From positions 1,621,995 to 1,681,689 of the forward strand of contig NZ_RRCM01000001.1 in assembly GCF_003862485.1 (NCBI RefSeq): a stretch of DNA of 59,695 nucleotides, given 5' to 3'. The notes beneath the pieces were generated by a model that worked only from the letters and a program-made list of their open reading frames with translations, was not told where the DNA came from and ran no database searches. Numbering within the stretch: the stretch's first letter is position 1; every line of letters begins with the position of its first letter. This DNA is from Lachnoanaerobaculum orale. Lineage in GTDB: Bacteria; Bacillota; Clostridia; Lachnospirales; Lachnospiraceae. Shown piece by piece: positions 44,237 through 52,347 of the stretch. A program made the translations under genes and the position numbers.

Positions 44237-44531
44237 ATGGATATATATCTTTATAATGTTTGTCGTAACTTATCTTATCAGGGTACTTCCGCTCACACTT
44301 ATAAGAAAAAAATTGAAAAACACCTTTATCAGGTCATTTTTATACTATGTACCTTATGTTACGCTTTCCGTGATGACCTTCCCTGCCATATTGCATGCAA
44401 CCATGTCAAAGACTTCAGGTATTATAAGTTTTATTGTGGGAATCATTGCCGCATGGTTTGGAGCCAACCTTTTCAAAGTGGCACTGATATGCTGCACATT
44501 GGTATTTGTAATCGAATATTTTATTGTATGA
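44229..44531 (+). CDS. azlD: AzlD family transport protein, small subunit
   Basis: A 100-aa protein with three to four membrane segments and the AzlD pattern 'VTYLIRVLPLTLIRKKL', then 'YYVPYVTLSVMTFPAILHA'. It is the obligate small partner of AzlC. The start at 44229 is chosen because GGAGA lies 6-7 bases upstream; an ATG at 44217 is inside azlC and lacks a site. Confidence 0.85.
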   Translation: MNKWIYIFIMFVVTYLIRVLPLTLIRKKLKNTFIRSFLYYVPYVTLSVMTFPAILHATMSKTSGIISFIVGIIAAWFGANLFKVALICCTLVFVIEYFIV

Positions 44532-44535
44532 AAAA

Positions 44536-44554
44536 GCTGACACAAAGTGTCAGC
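44536..44554 (-). terminator. Terminator after the response regulator gene
   Basis: GCTGACAC-AAA-GTGTCAGC is a perfect 8-bp hairpin; on the minus strand it runs into TTTTTC. It overlaps the stop of the response regulator at 44550 and also ends 5 bp beyond the azlD stop, so it may serve both directions. Confidence 0.8.
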
Positions 44555-45239
44555 CTCTGAATCTGTATCCTACACCCCAGATTGTCTCTATAAATTGAGG
44601 TTTGGAACTGTCAAGTTCTATCTTCTCTCTTATATTTTTGATATGTACGGTAACTGTAGAAATGTCACCCATCGACTCAAGTCCCCAAACTTCTCTAAAA
44701 AGATCTTCCTTTGAATATACCTTGTTCGGATGCTCAGCCAAGAATCTGAGTATATCAAATTCCTTTGCGGTCAATGTCCTTTCCTTATCGTAGCACCAAA
44801 CTCTTCTTGAGCTTGAATCTATCTTAAGTTCTCTGATTTCTATAATATCTCTGTTGGCGGCCGCAACACCTGCCAGCCTGTCATATCTTGTTATATGCGC
44901 CTTCACTCTGGCTACAAGCTCACTTGGTGAAAAAGGCTTAGTCATATAGTCGTCGGCACCAAGTCCCAAACCTCTTATCTTATCAATATCGTTTTTCTTA
45001 GCACTGACCATCACGATAGGTATTTCCTTGGTTGCCCTTATACGCCTGCATATCTCGTATCCGTCTAATCCGGGCAACATCAAATCCAATAGTACCAAAT
45101 CATAATCTTCACTCAATGCTTTATCAAGTCCTTCTTTTCCGTCAGTTGAAATATCCACCTCAAAGCCGGAAATCTCCAGATAATCTCTCTCCAGCTCAGC
45201 TATGCTTACTTCATCTTCAATTATAAGAACTTTGCCCAT
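44550..45239 (-). CDS. OmpR/PhoB-type response regulator
   Basis: A 229-aa regulator: receiver domain with 'VLIIEDEVSIAEL' (acidic pair), phospho-acceptor Asp52 in 'LVLLDLMLPGLDG' and Lys in 'YMTKPFSPSELVARV', then a winged-helix output domain ('RTLTAKEFDILRFLAEHPNK', 'TVTVHIKNIREKIE', 'WGVGYRFRG'). It is the partner of the histidine kinase directly upstream (10-bp gap). The target genes are unknown. Confidence 0.95.
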   Translation of the reverse strand: MGKVLIIEDEVSIAELERDYLEISGFEVDISTDGKEGLDKALSEDYDLVLLDLMLPGLDGYEICRRIRATKEIPIVMVSAKKNDIDKIRGLGLGADDYMTKPFSPSELVARVKAHITRYDRLAGVAAANRDIIEIRELKIDSSSRRVWCYDKERTLTAKEFDILRFLAEHPNKVYSKEDLFREVWGLESMGDISTVTVHIKNIREKIELDSSKPQFIETIWGVGYRFRG

Positions 45240-45249
45240 TTTATATCTC

Positions 45250-46281
45250 CTACTTTTTTAAAACTATATCTATATCCGTTCCTACTCCGGATTTTGACAT
45301 AGCAACAACACTACCTTCATGATTCTCTATCACCTTTTTCACGATAGATAAACCTATACCGCTGCCACCAAGCTTGGTATTCCTTGATGCATCACTTCTG
45401 TAAAACCTCTCAAATATATGAGGCAGATCCTTTTCATCTATACCTCTTCCGTTATCTGAAATTCTTATATTTATAGCATCCATAGTCTCTTTGACTCTGA
45501 AGTGAATTTCAGGATCTTCCTTATCCATATACTTCACCGCATTGGCCACTATATTATTCAAAGCTCTTTTTATCTGTTCCCTGTCAATATCTATCATAGT
45601 ATCGGCATCGACATTGGCACTATATGAAAAATTTATTCTGATGGTATCCAGTTCAAGATACAGATCCTTCACATAGTCATCAAAAAACTCTTTGACATTT
45701 GTCTTTTCAAAGTTGTATGAAAACTCATTTCCTGAAACCCTTGAATAATAAAGCAATTCATCAATCAACTTAGTCATATCGTTTGTCTTATTGTATATAG
45801 TGGTCAAGTAATCTCTGACCTTTTGCGGTGAGGAGGCGACTCCGTCAAGTATCCCTTCCACATAACCTCTGATAGCCGTAAGCGGTGTCTTCAAATCATG
45901 TGAAATATTGCTCACAAGCTCTCTTGACGCATTTTCAGAAAGAATCTTCTCCTCCTCATTTTCCTTTAATTTGATTCGCATTTTTTCAAAATCATTGTAC
46001 AAAAAAGGAATTTCCACAAAATCTTTCTCATCCAATTCATAATCAAAATTACCGTCTGCAATCTTTTTGGTAGCTATACGCATCTTATCAAGCGGTACCA
46101 AAATTCTTTTATAGATCCAGAACCACATTACAATTGCAATAACATCTATGACACATGCAAGGATTGTAAGCCAGAGGTCTACATCCCTTGCAGTTTCATA
46201 GTTTATACTATATATCAAAAGTATCGACGGTACAACTATTACCAGACAAACTACCGAAAATAAACCGGAGCCGATTTTCAT
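45250..46281 (-). CDS. Sensor histidine kinase (HAMP, HisKA, HATPase)
   Basis: A 343-aa kinase. Two membrane segments (residues about 6-26 and 36-58) enclose only about ten outside residues, so the signal is probably sensed in or at the membrane. A HAMP linker (60-110) is followed by the phospho-acceptor His128 in 'NISHDLKTPLTAIRGY', N box 'IKRALNNIVANAVKYM', G1 'ISDNGRGIDEKDLPHIFERF' and G2 'GGSGIGLSIVKKV'. The start ATG overlaps the stop of metK (TAATG), so it is translationally coupled to metK. Confidence 0.92.
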   Translation of the reverse strand: MKIGSGLFSVVCLVIVVPSILLIYSINYETARDVDLWLTILACVIDVIAIVMWFWIYKRILVPLDKMRIATKKIADGNFDYELDEKDFVEIPFLYNDFEKMRIKLKENEEEKILSENASRELVSNISHDLKTPLTAIRGYVEGILDGVASSPQKVRDYLTTIYNKTNDMTKLIDELLYYSRVSGNEFSYNFEKTNVKEFFDDYVKDLYLELDTIRINFSYSANVDADTMIDIDREQIKRALNNIVANAVKYMDKEDPEIHFRVKETMDAINIRISDNGRGIDEKDLPHIFERFYRSDASRNTKLGGSGIGLSIVKKVIENHEGSVVAMSKSGVGTDIDIVLKK

Positions 46282-47465
46282 TAGATACCCTTCTTAAGTT
46301 CCTCTACCTTGTCAAGTCTCTCCCATGGAAGATTAAGGTCGTCTCTTCCGAAATGTCCATAGGCTGCAGTCTGCTTAAATATCGGCTTTCTAAGGTCAAG
46401 CATCTTTATTATTCCTGTAGGTCTTAAATCAAAATGCTTTCTGATAAGCTCAACTATAGCACTGTCGCTTATCTTACCTGTACCGAATGTATCTACAGAT
46501 ATTGATGTAGGATGTGCTACACCGATAGCATAAGACAACTGAATCTCACATTTCTTTGCAAGCCCTGCAGCTACTATATTCTTTGCAACATATCTTGCCG
46601 CATAAGCTGCAGATCTGTCCACCTTTGTGCTGTCCTTTCCTGAGAAAGCACCGCCGCCATGTCTTGCATAGCCTCCATAGGTGTCAACTATTATCTTTCT
46701 TCCTGTTAGACCCGAATCTCCGTGAGGTCCGCCTATAACGAATCTTCCTGTAGGATTGATAAAGTACTTTGTATTCTCATCCACCATATCCTGAGGAATA
46801 ATCTCGTCAAATACATATTTCTTTATATCCTTATGTATCTGCTCCTGTGTCACATCCTCATCATGCTGTGTGGAAAGCACTACAGTATCTATTCTTACAG
46901 GCTTGCCTTCCTCATCGTACTCTACAGTAACCTGTGTCTTACCGTCAGGTCTGAGATACTTAAGTGTACCGTCTTTTCTTACCTGTGTAAGTCTCTTTGC
47001 AAGGTTGTGAGCAAGGTATATAGGATAAGGCATATATTCCTTTGTTTCGTCTGTAGCATATCCGAACATAAGTCCCTGATCGCCTGCACCGTTGTCCTCA
47101 TCTTCTTTGTCGATGAACTCTCTTGACTCTAATGCCTTGTCTACGCCCATCGCAATATCCTTTGACTGTTCGTCAAGTGCTACTAGCACACTGCAGGTGT
47201 CACAGTCAAAGCCGTACTTTGCTCTGTCATAGCCTATCTCTCTTACCGTCTCTCTTACTATCTTTTGGATATCTACAGTAGCCTTTGATGAGATTTCTCC
47301 CATTACAAGCACCATTCCTGTAGTTGTAGCCGTCTCACAAGCCACTCTTGAATCCGGGTCCGCACCCAAATATGCATCCAATATTGCATCCGATATCTGA
47401 TCGCACATCTTGTCAGGATGTCCTTCTGTAACTGATTCTGAAGTAAAAAGTCTTCTCTCTTCCAT
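46281..47465 (-). CDS. metK: S-adenosylmethionine synthetase
   Basis: A 394-aa MetK of normal length: '[22 protein letters not shown]' region at the N-terminus (residues 6-25), '[12 protein letters not shown]' (signature GAGDQG), '[21 protein letters not shown]'-type loop and '[19 protein letters not shown]' (second signature). It makes SAM from methionine and ATP. Expression is controlled by a SAM-I riboswitch and terminator in the 5' leader. Two-component genes follow without a gap. Confidence 0.97.
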   Translation of the reverse strand: MEERRLFTSESVTEGHPDKMCDQISDAILDAYLGADPDSRVACETATTTGMVLVMGEISSKATVDIQKIVRETVREIGYDRAKYGFDCDTCSVLVALDEQSKDIAMGVDKALESREFIDKEDEDNGAGDQGLMFGYATDETKEYMPYPIYLAHNLAKRLTQVRKDGTLKYLRPDGKTQVTVEYDEEGKPVRIDTVVLSTQHDEDVTQEQIHKDIKKYVFDEIIPQDMVDENTKYFINPTGRFVIGGPHGDSGLTGRKIIVDTYGGYARHGGGAFSGKDSTKVDRSAAYAARYVAKNIVAAGLAKKCEIQLSYAIGVAHPTSISVDTFGTGKISDSAIVELIRKHFDLRPTGIIKMLDLRKPIFKQTAAYGHFGRDDLNLPWERLDKVEELKKGI

Positions 47466-47539
47466 CTTTCTCCTATCTTTTTACACTTATATAAACCTTA
47501 GAATATAAACTAAACAATTAAGTATATCTAGTATTAAAA

Positions 47540-47565
47540 AAGTCCACCAAACGGTGGACTAAGGC
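47540..47565 (-). terminator. Riboswitch-controlled terminator of metK
   Basis: AGTCCACC-AAAC-GGTGGACT hairpin with a T tract (TTTTTTAATA) on the minus strand, directly 3' of the SAM-I aptamer and 75 bp before the metK start. This is the expression platform. Confidence 0.9.
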
Positions 47566-47566
47566 T

Positions 47567-47666
47567 TCCACTCATTGCTCGATTTCTCGCTCAGGTTGGC
47601 ACCTTCCTAAAAGGGGTTGCCGTGACATCACAGATCCTTAACTCTCCGTCACTCTTAATAAGTGTA
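47567..47666 (-). ncRNA. SAM-I (S-box) riboswitch aptamer
   Basis: Read on the minus strand it has the S-box hallmarks in order: P1 strand CACTTAT with AAGAGTGACGGAGAG, then TCACGGCAACC (the conserved GGCAACC), AAGGTGCCAACC (conserved GGTGCCAA) and GAGCGAGAAATCGAGC (P4 hairpin), closed by ATGAGTG. High SAM should stabilise the aptamer and let the following terminator form, which turns metK and the downstream kinase/regulator genes down. Confidence 0.95.
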
Positions 47667-47757
47667 TATAATACCCATAAGGGCAAATTTATTTTGTTGC
47701 TCCAATAGTATAGCATTTTAGTATAGTTATGTAAATATGAAATTTTCATGCTAATAC

Positions 47758-50700
47758 TTAAAAACTGTATTTTGTCTTTTCTTCCGCCACCATTGGTAAC
47801 GTATCATCTGTATTATCGGAGTAGCTGTAAATATTGTGATTTTCTTCAAAGCTGTTATTGTCCGTCCAAAGCTCACACTGTGTCATAACAGTCTGAACGG
47901 CATCTTCCATTCCCTCAGGTGGATATTTGTGTTTCTTTAAAAGCTTTTTAATGAGCATACGCATTTTTGCTCTTGCGGATTCTCGCTTCTGCCAGTCAAT
48001 TGTCTTATTTTTTCTAAGCGTTTCCGTCAGCTCTTTTGTTATTGCAATCAGCTCTTCATTTTCATAGAAATCCTTAATTGCCTGCGGTTTTGTCAATGCA
48101 TCATAAAATGCAAGCTCGTCAGCATTCAGACCAAGTTTGTTACCTTCTTTTTGGTCAGCCGCTATCTGTTTTGCAAGTTTGAGCATTTCCTCTATAACCT
48201 CTTCATTAGACAGCATTCCGTTTAGATAAGAGTTGATAGCCCTTTGCATAATATCGCTGAATTTCTCCGACTTAACCACATTTGTTCTACGATAAACAGA
48301 GACCTGCTCTGCAATCAACTTCTTCAGCAACTCTACTGCAAGATTTTTCTCTTTCATATTAGCTACTTCCTGAAGAAACTTCGGATCAAACAAAGAAAAC
48401 TCCTCTTTAATATCCGAGAACAGATTTATCACACCGTCGCTTTTAATACTCTGCTTAAGTAGCTCATTTATCCTTGCATTCATTTCAGGTAATGATATCT
48501 TTTTTCCTACACCGGTAACGGTAAGTCTGATAACAAGCACTCTGACCGCCTCAAAGAAAGCCGCTTCAAATCTACTTTCTTCATCAATCAAGGATGAACA
48601 AAGTGACAGTGCTTGATGAAGCATAAGAGCTTCCTTTACAAATGAGTCTTTATCATCAACCTTTTCTCTACCGATAATAAAATTTACAGCACCGCTGATA
48701 GCTTTTGCTCTTTCAAGATCTGTACCGTTCTTAAATTTTGAATAATCATATCCATGAAATTTATCACGGCACACTGCAAGCTTCTCCATAAACTTAGGAT
48801 ATGCAACCTTTGCTACATCTGTATCTCCGTAATTCTTTTTATCTCTGGATGTATAATCATTCATCGCCCGTTTCAATGCGGTAGCAATACCTACATAATC
48901 GACAACAAGACCACCTTCCTTGTCACGGAAAACACGGTTTACACGTGCAATCGCCTGCATCAAATTGTGTCCTGCCATAGGTTTGTATACATACATAGTA
49001 GCAAGAGAAGGCACATCAAATCCTGTCAGCCACATATCAACAACTATGGCAATCTTCATAGGGCTGTTGTTATCTTTGAACTTCTTTGCAAGTTCATCCC
49101 TGTGATGCTTGTTTCCGATAATCTGTCTCCATTCCTCCGGATCATTATTTCCGGAAGTCATAACAACTCCTACCTTCTCAGTCCAATCAGGGTGTAATTC
49201 CAGAATCCGCTTATAAATCTTCATAGCAATAGGACGTGAATATGCTACAATCATAGCCTTTCCTGTAAGAAGATTTTCTCGATTATTCTCATAATGTTCA
49301 AGGATATCACAAACAAGTGAATCTATTGTATTGTCATTTCCAAGTACCGCTTCCATCTGACCAAGCTCTCGCTTGCTCTTCTCAATTACTTCTTCATCTG
49401 CATTAAGAGCCATCAAATCATACTCTGCATCAATCTTATCCAATATCTCTTGATCCAGGTTCAACTTTATAACACGGCTCTCATAATACACCGGTCTGGT
49501 TGCGCCGTCTTCAACAGCCTGTGTCATATCGTATATATCTATGTAATCACCAAAAACCTCACGGGTACTTCTGTCTTTAGAAGAAATAGGTGTACCTGTA
49601 AATCCTATATACGTAGCATTAGGCAGTGAATTTCGAATAATTCTTGCTGTGCCGATAACTCGCTTTGCCTCTTCCTTACCGGCATCGTTCTTTACAATCT
49701 TAATTTTCTCTGCAAGTCCATACTGACCCCTATGTGCCTCATCTGCCATAACTATAATATTATTACGTTCAGAAAGCGGCTCATCAGACTCCTCAAATTT
49801 CTGCATGGTAGTAAAGATAATACCGTTTGCCTGCCTTCCGGCAAGCAAAGTTTTTAAATTTTCCCTACTTTCTGCCTGCATAGGAGCTTGTCTCAAAAAG
49901 TCTTTACACTTTGCAAACTGCCCATAGAGCTGATCATCCAAGTCATTTCTATCTGTAAGCACAACAATTGTCGGGCTATCCAACGCTTCCTGCAATAAAT
50001 GAGCATAAAACACCATTGAAAGTGATTTCCCACTTCCCTGTGTATGCCAAAAAACACCACCTTTTCCGTCAGTTATAGTAGCCTTCTTTGTTGACTCAAC
50101 AGCTTTTCTTACCGCAAAATACTGATGGTATCCTGCCAATATTTTAAAACTGCTAACACCCTCATTTGAAAAACATATAAAGTTTTTTATAATATCAAGT
50201 AGTCTTTCTTTTTGAAAAATCCCCTCAAAGAAAGTATCAAACTGTGCATATTGGGTGTTTTCATAATCTCCATCTTTGGTTTTCCATTCCATAAAACGGT
50301 CTTCCCCTGAAGTGATTGTACCTGCTTTGGAAGTCAGCTGATCACTCATAACACATATAGCGTTATAAACAAACATGGAAGGAATCTCTTGCATGTAGTT
50401 GCGTAGCTGTCTATAAGCTTCGGAAGCATCAGTTTCTTCACGTGACGGAGACTTAAGTTCAACTAATACGACCGGCAGACCGTTCAAAAACAGAATAATG
50501 TCCGGACGTTTGTTACTGTTCTCAATAAAAGTCCACTGATTAGCTATTATAAATGAATTGTTTTCTACATTTTTATAATCAACAAGGTATACAATCGCAG
50601 AGCGATCTTCTCCATCTGCAAAATACCTTACAGATATACCGTTTTGTAAATAGTCCATAAAAACAGCATTTTTTTGAACCAACTCACCGTTTTCAATATT

Positions 50701-50907
50701 TTTCAGTTTATATATTGCTTCCACAATAGCGTCCTCAGGTAAATCCCTGTTCAAATTGCGCAGTGAATCTATCAAAACATCCTCATATAACGGACTGTAG
50801 AAATCTCTTTCAATATCAGGACCATATATATATTCATATCTCAAGGTGTTTTGAAACAATTCTATTATTGAGTTTTCGTAGTCAGCTTCGGTGTATAATC
50901 CGGACAT
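47758..50907 (-). CDS. hsdR: Type I restriction enzyme R subunit
   Basis: A 1049-aa HsdR. The N-terminal nuclease domain has 'RPDIILFLNGLPVVLVELKS' (D...ExK); the translocase has Walker A 'HTQGSGKSLSMVFYA', motif II 'VMADEAHRGQYG', 'YIGFTGTPI' and 'MTSGNNDPEEW' regions. With HsdM and HsdS it cuts unmodified DNA far from the recognition site. The start at 50907 follows AAGGAGAG; the frame to 50928 is inside the ribosome site. It is the last gene of the hsd locus, separated from hsdS2 by the inverted silent cassette. Confidence 0.95.
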   Translation of the reverse strand: MSGLYTEADYENSIIELFQNTLRYEYIYGPDIERDFYSPLYEDVLIDSLRNLNRDLPEDAIVEAIYKLKNIENGELVQKNAVFMDYLQNGISVRYFADGEDRSAIVYLVDYKNVENNSFIIANQWTFIENSNKRPDIILFLNGLPVVLVELKSPSREETDASEAYRQLRNYMQEIPSMFVYNAICVMSDQLTSKAGTITSGEDRFMEWKTKDGDYENTQYAQFDTFFEGIFQKERLLDIIKNFICFSNEGVSSFKILAGYHQYFAVRKAVESTKKATITDGKGGVFWHTQGSGKSLSMVFYAHLLQEALDSPTIVVLTDRNDLDDQLYGQFAKCKDFLRQAPMQAESRENLKTLLAGRQANGIIFTTMQKFEESDEPLSERNNIIVMADEAHRGQYGLAEKIKIVKNDAGKEEAKRVIGTARIIRNSLPNATYIGFTGTPISSKDRSTREVFGDYIDIYDMTQAVEDGATRPVYYESRVIKLNLDQEILDKIDAEYDLMALNADEEVIEKSKRELGQMEAVLGNDNTIDSLVCDILEHYENNRENLLTGKAMIVAYSRPIAMKIYKRILELHPDWTEKVGVVMTSGNNDPEEWRQIIGNKHHRDELAKKFKDNNSPMKIAIVVDMWLTGFDVPSLATMYVYKPMAGHNLMQAIARVNRVFRDKEGGLVVDYVGIATALKRAMNDYTSRDKKNYGDTDVAKVAYPKFMEKLAVCRDKFHGYDYSKFKNGTDLERAKAISGAVNFIIGREKVDDKDSFVKEALMLHQALSLCSSLIDEESRFEAAFFEAVRVLVIRLTVTGVGKKISLPEMNARINELLKQSIKSDGVINLFSDIKEEFSLFDPKFLQEVANMKEKNLAVELLKKLIAEQVSVYRRTNVVKSEKFSDIMQRAINSYLNGMLSNEEVIEEMLKLAKQIAADQKEGNKLGLNADELAFYDALTKPQAIKDFYENEELIAITKELTETLRKNKTIDWQKRESARAKMRMLIKKLLKKHKYPPEGMEDAVQTVMTQCELWTDNNSFEENHNIYSYSDNTDDTLPMVAEEKTKYSF

Positions 50908-50940
50908 AAAACTCTCCTTTAATTTCATAATATATAAAAT

Positions 50941-51020
50941 AATAATTGAGCAAGTCGCAGACTTGCGATACTTATTGACCGCAGATCAATAAGATAATTT
51001 ACATTCATACATAATATGTA
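50941..51020 (+). repeat. Repeat with two palindromes, copy 1 (downstream of hsdS2)
   Basis: It contains GCAAGTC-GCA-GACTTGC (50950-50966) and CTTATTGA-N7-TCAATAAG (50971-50993), then the inversion core at 51021. Nearly the same sequence lies at 54061-54138, also ending at an inversion core. It lies outside the half-gene cassettes, downstream of each hsdS gene. It may serve as terminator, or as accessory binding site for the recombinase. Confidence 0.75.
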
Positions 51021-51033
51021 AAACAATAATTTA
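51021..51033 (+). repeat. Inversion site C (core AAACAATAATTTA, plus orientation)
   Basis: The 13-bp core is identical at four places (C 51021 plus, B 51804 minus, D 54139 plus, A 54788 minus). In A, B and C it encodes Asn-Asn-Asn(-Leu) or the equivalent in the same frame, at the central conserved helix of HsdS. C and B are inverted and flank the silent C-terminal cassette. Confidence 0.75.
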
Positions 51034-51063
51034 GAGCAGCAAGCTCAGTCTATATATAAGCAA

Positions 51064-51657
51064 ATGTTTATTGATAATGCAAGTTCAGACTGGACGGAAG
51101 GCATATTGAGTGACATAGCTGATATTACAATGGGACAGTCTCCAAGCAGCAGTAGCTATAACGAAGATAGAAATGGTATAATTTTCTTCCAAGGTCGTGC
51201 CGAATTTGGATTCAGATTTCCGACTGTGCGACTTTATACAACTGAACCAAAGCGAATGGCTTGTACAAATGACACATTAATGAGTGTTCGAGCGCCTGTT
51301 GGAGACTTAAATGTTGCTCATACAGATTGCTGTATTGGGCGAGGACTTGCAGCTATTCATTCAAAGGATAATCATCAAGCTTTTGTACTATACACAATGT
51401 TTTCCCTCAAAAAGCAGTTAGATGTTTTTAATGGAGAAGGCACTGTATTTGGATCAATTAACAGAATTTCGCTAAATAAAATGCCTCTCCTCATACCATC
51501 AAGTGAAAAGCTTGATGAATTTGAAGCGTTAGTTTCTCCAATAGATGCTGCTATTCGCAATAATTACGATGAAATCTGTTATTTAAAGCAGCTTCGTGAT
51601 TCATTATTACCCAAACTTATGTCCGGCGAACTTGATGTCTCCAACATCGACTTTTAA
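51064..51657 (+). CDS. Silent HsdS C-terminal half-gene cassette (inverted)
   Basis: Codes for an HsdS second half: from the in-frame codons starting at 51022 it reads NNLEQQAQSIYKQMF, the central conserved helix, then TRD2 'ILSDIADITMGQSPSSSSYN' and the C-terminal repeat ending 'LLPKLMSGELDVSNIDF'. It has no N-terminal half and no ribosome site before the nominal ATG at 51064, so it is silent as placed. It is 211 aa from the Asn codons. Its TRD resembles TRD1 of hsdS1 (VTMGQSPKSEYYN). Inversion between sites C and B would join it in frame to the hsdS2 N-half (384 aa). Confidence 0.85.
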   Translation: MFIDNASSDWTEGILSDIADITMGQSPSSSSYNEDRNGIIFFQGRAEFGFRFPTVRLYTTEPKRMACTNDTLMSVRAPVGDLNVAHTDCCIGRGLAAIHSKDNHQAFVLYTMFSLKKQLDVFNGEGTVFGSINRISLNKMPLLIPSSEKLDEFEALVSPIDAAIRNNYDEICYLKQLRDSLLPKLMSGELDVSNIDF

Positions 51658-52334
51658 GCGGCTAATAGACTCGAAAACTGCTCCGCAGTTTCCTCGTTAC
51701 CGCCTCTGTCAGACACCTTGCCGTCCGTATGCAAGCATTCGTCCGTCTTCGGTGTCTGCCTACGCTGCTTCGCAGCTATCCGTGCATAACACGGATGAGG
51801 CGGTAAATTATTGTTTATCACTAAATTATTATCAATTTTTTTTTCAATACTTGATAAAACACTTACAATTCTCTTTTGTGTTTCTCTATCTGGTAAAAAA
51901 ACTCTCATTGAAGCAAGTTCAGATGAAAATGTTATTTGCGGAAATGTTCCAGAACGGGTTTCTGCCAAGTGTTGTAATTCATCAATTACACAATTAGATT
52001 TCAGCAAAGCGAAAAGGTATTCAGGCAATACTGTATCGTTATGTCGTAAGACCATAAGTTTGGTTGACGCTATATAATTTGAGGTGTTTTCAAAGTCAAC
52101 AAAAGCAAATCTTTTATTAGCCGGTCTTATTTCAGAATACAGAATATCATCTTTCTTAAATGTCTTTTTAAACTGACCTTTCAGATTTTTATTGGCAACC
52201 GTTTCATGATTCATAACTTTCCCTTCCAAAACATCTGATGTGTTAATAAGAACAACATATTCATCTTTTCCTTTGTAGGTATCTGAAATCGTATTACACA
52301 AATCTCCAATTGTACACTCAACCCATTCAGCCAT
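51654..52334 (-). CDS. hsdS: HsdS2, N-terminal half in OFF state (truncated specificity subunit)
   Basis: Starts MAEWVECTIGDLCNTI at 52334 with GGGAGGAAAA upstream, 13 bp after the recombinase stop. It carries one complete TRD and half of the central helix ('SSIEKKIDNNLVINNN'), then crosses site B and reads about 50 unrelated residues (PPHPCYARIAAKQ...) into the structured element before stopping. A normal HsdS has two TRDs, so this form lacks TRD2. The missing half lies next to it in inverted orientation. It may be a non-functional or half-site specificity protein in this phase. Confidence 0.85.
   Translation of the reverse strand: MAEWVECTIGDLCNTISDTYKGKDEYVVLINTSDVLEGKVMNHETVANKNLKGQFKKTFKKDDILYSEIRPANKRFAFVDFENTSNYIASTKLMVLRHNDTVLPEYLFALLKSNCVIDELQHLAETRSGTFPQITFSSELASMRVFLPDRETQKRIVSVLSSIEKKIDNNLVINNNLPPHPCYARIAAKQRRQTPKTDECLHTDGKVSDRGGNEETAEQFSSLLAA
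51675..51806. repeat. GC-rich multi-hairpin element between the converging hsdS parts
   Basis: Five perfect inverted repeats in 132 bp: AAACTGC-TCC-GCAGTTT (51675-51691); an outer stem TTACCGCCTC/GAGGCGGTAA (51697-51706, 51797-51806); and inside it CAGACACC/GGTGTCTG (51710-51717, 51751-51758), GCTGC-TTC-GCAGC (51764-51776) and ATCCGTG-N5-CACGGAT (51778-51796). The outer stem runs into inversion site B. Composition is much richer in GC than the flanks. It might be a MITE-like insertion, a structured RNA or a terminator complex. Confidence 0.75.
51804..51817 (-). repeat. Inversion site B (minus orientation, within hsdS2)
   Basis: Minus-strand TAAACAATAATTTA; the Asn-Asn-Asn codons of hsdS2 (first at 51815) lie in it, in frame. 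It is inverted with respect to sites C and D. Confidence 0.75.
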
Positions 52335-52347
52335 AAACTTTTCCTCC

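Noticed and set aside
47466-47757. tRNA gene in the gap before metK
   Set aside because: The structured stretch fits the S-box consensus and its terminator; no cloverleaf is present.
50941-51033. CRISPR-like reading of the palindromic repeats in the hsd locus
   Set aside because: Only two copies about 3 kb apart, with no regular spacers and no cas genes.
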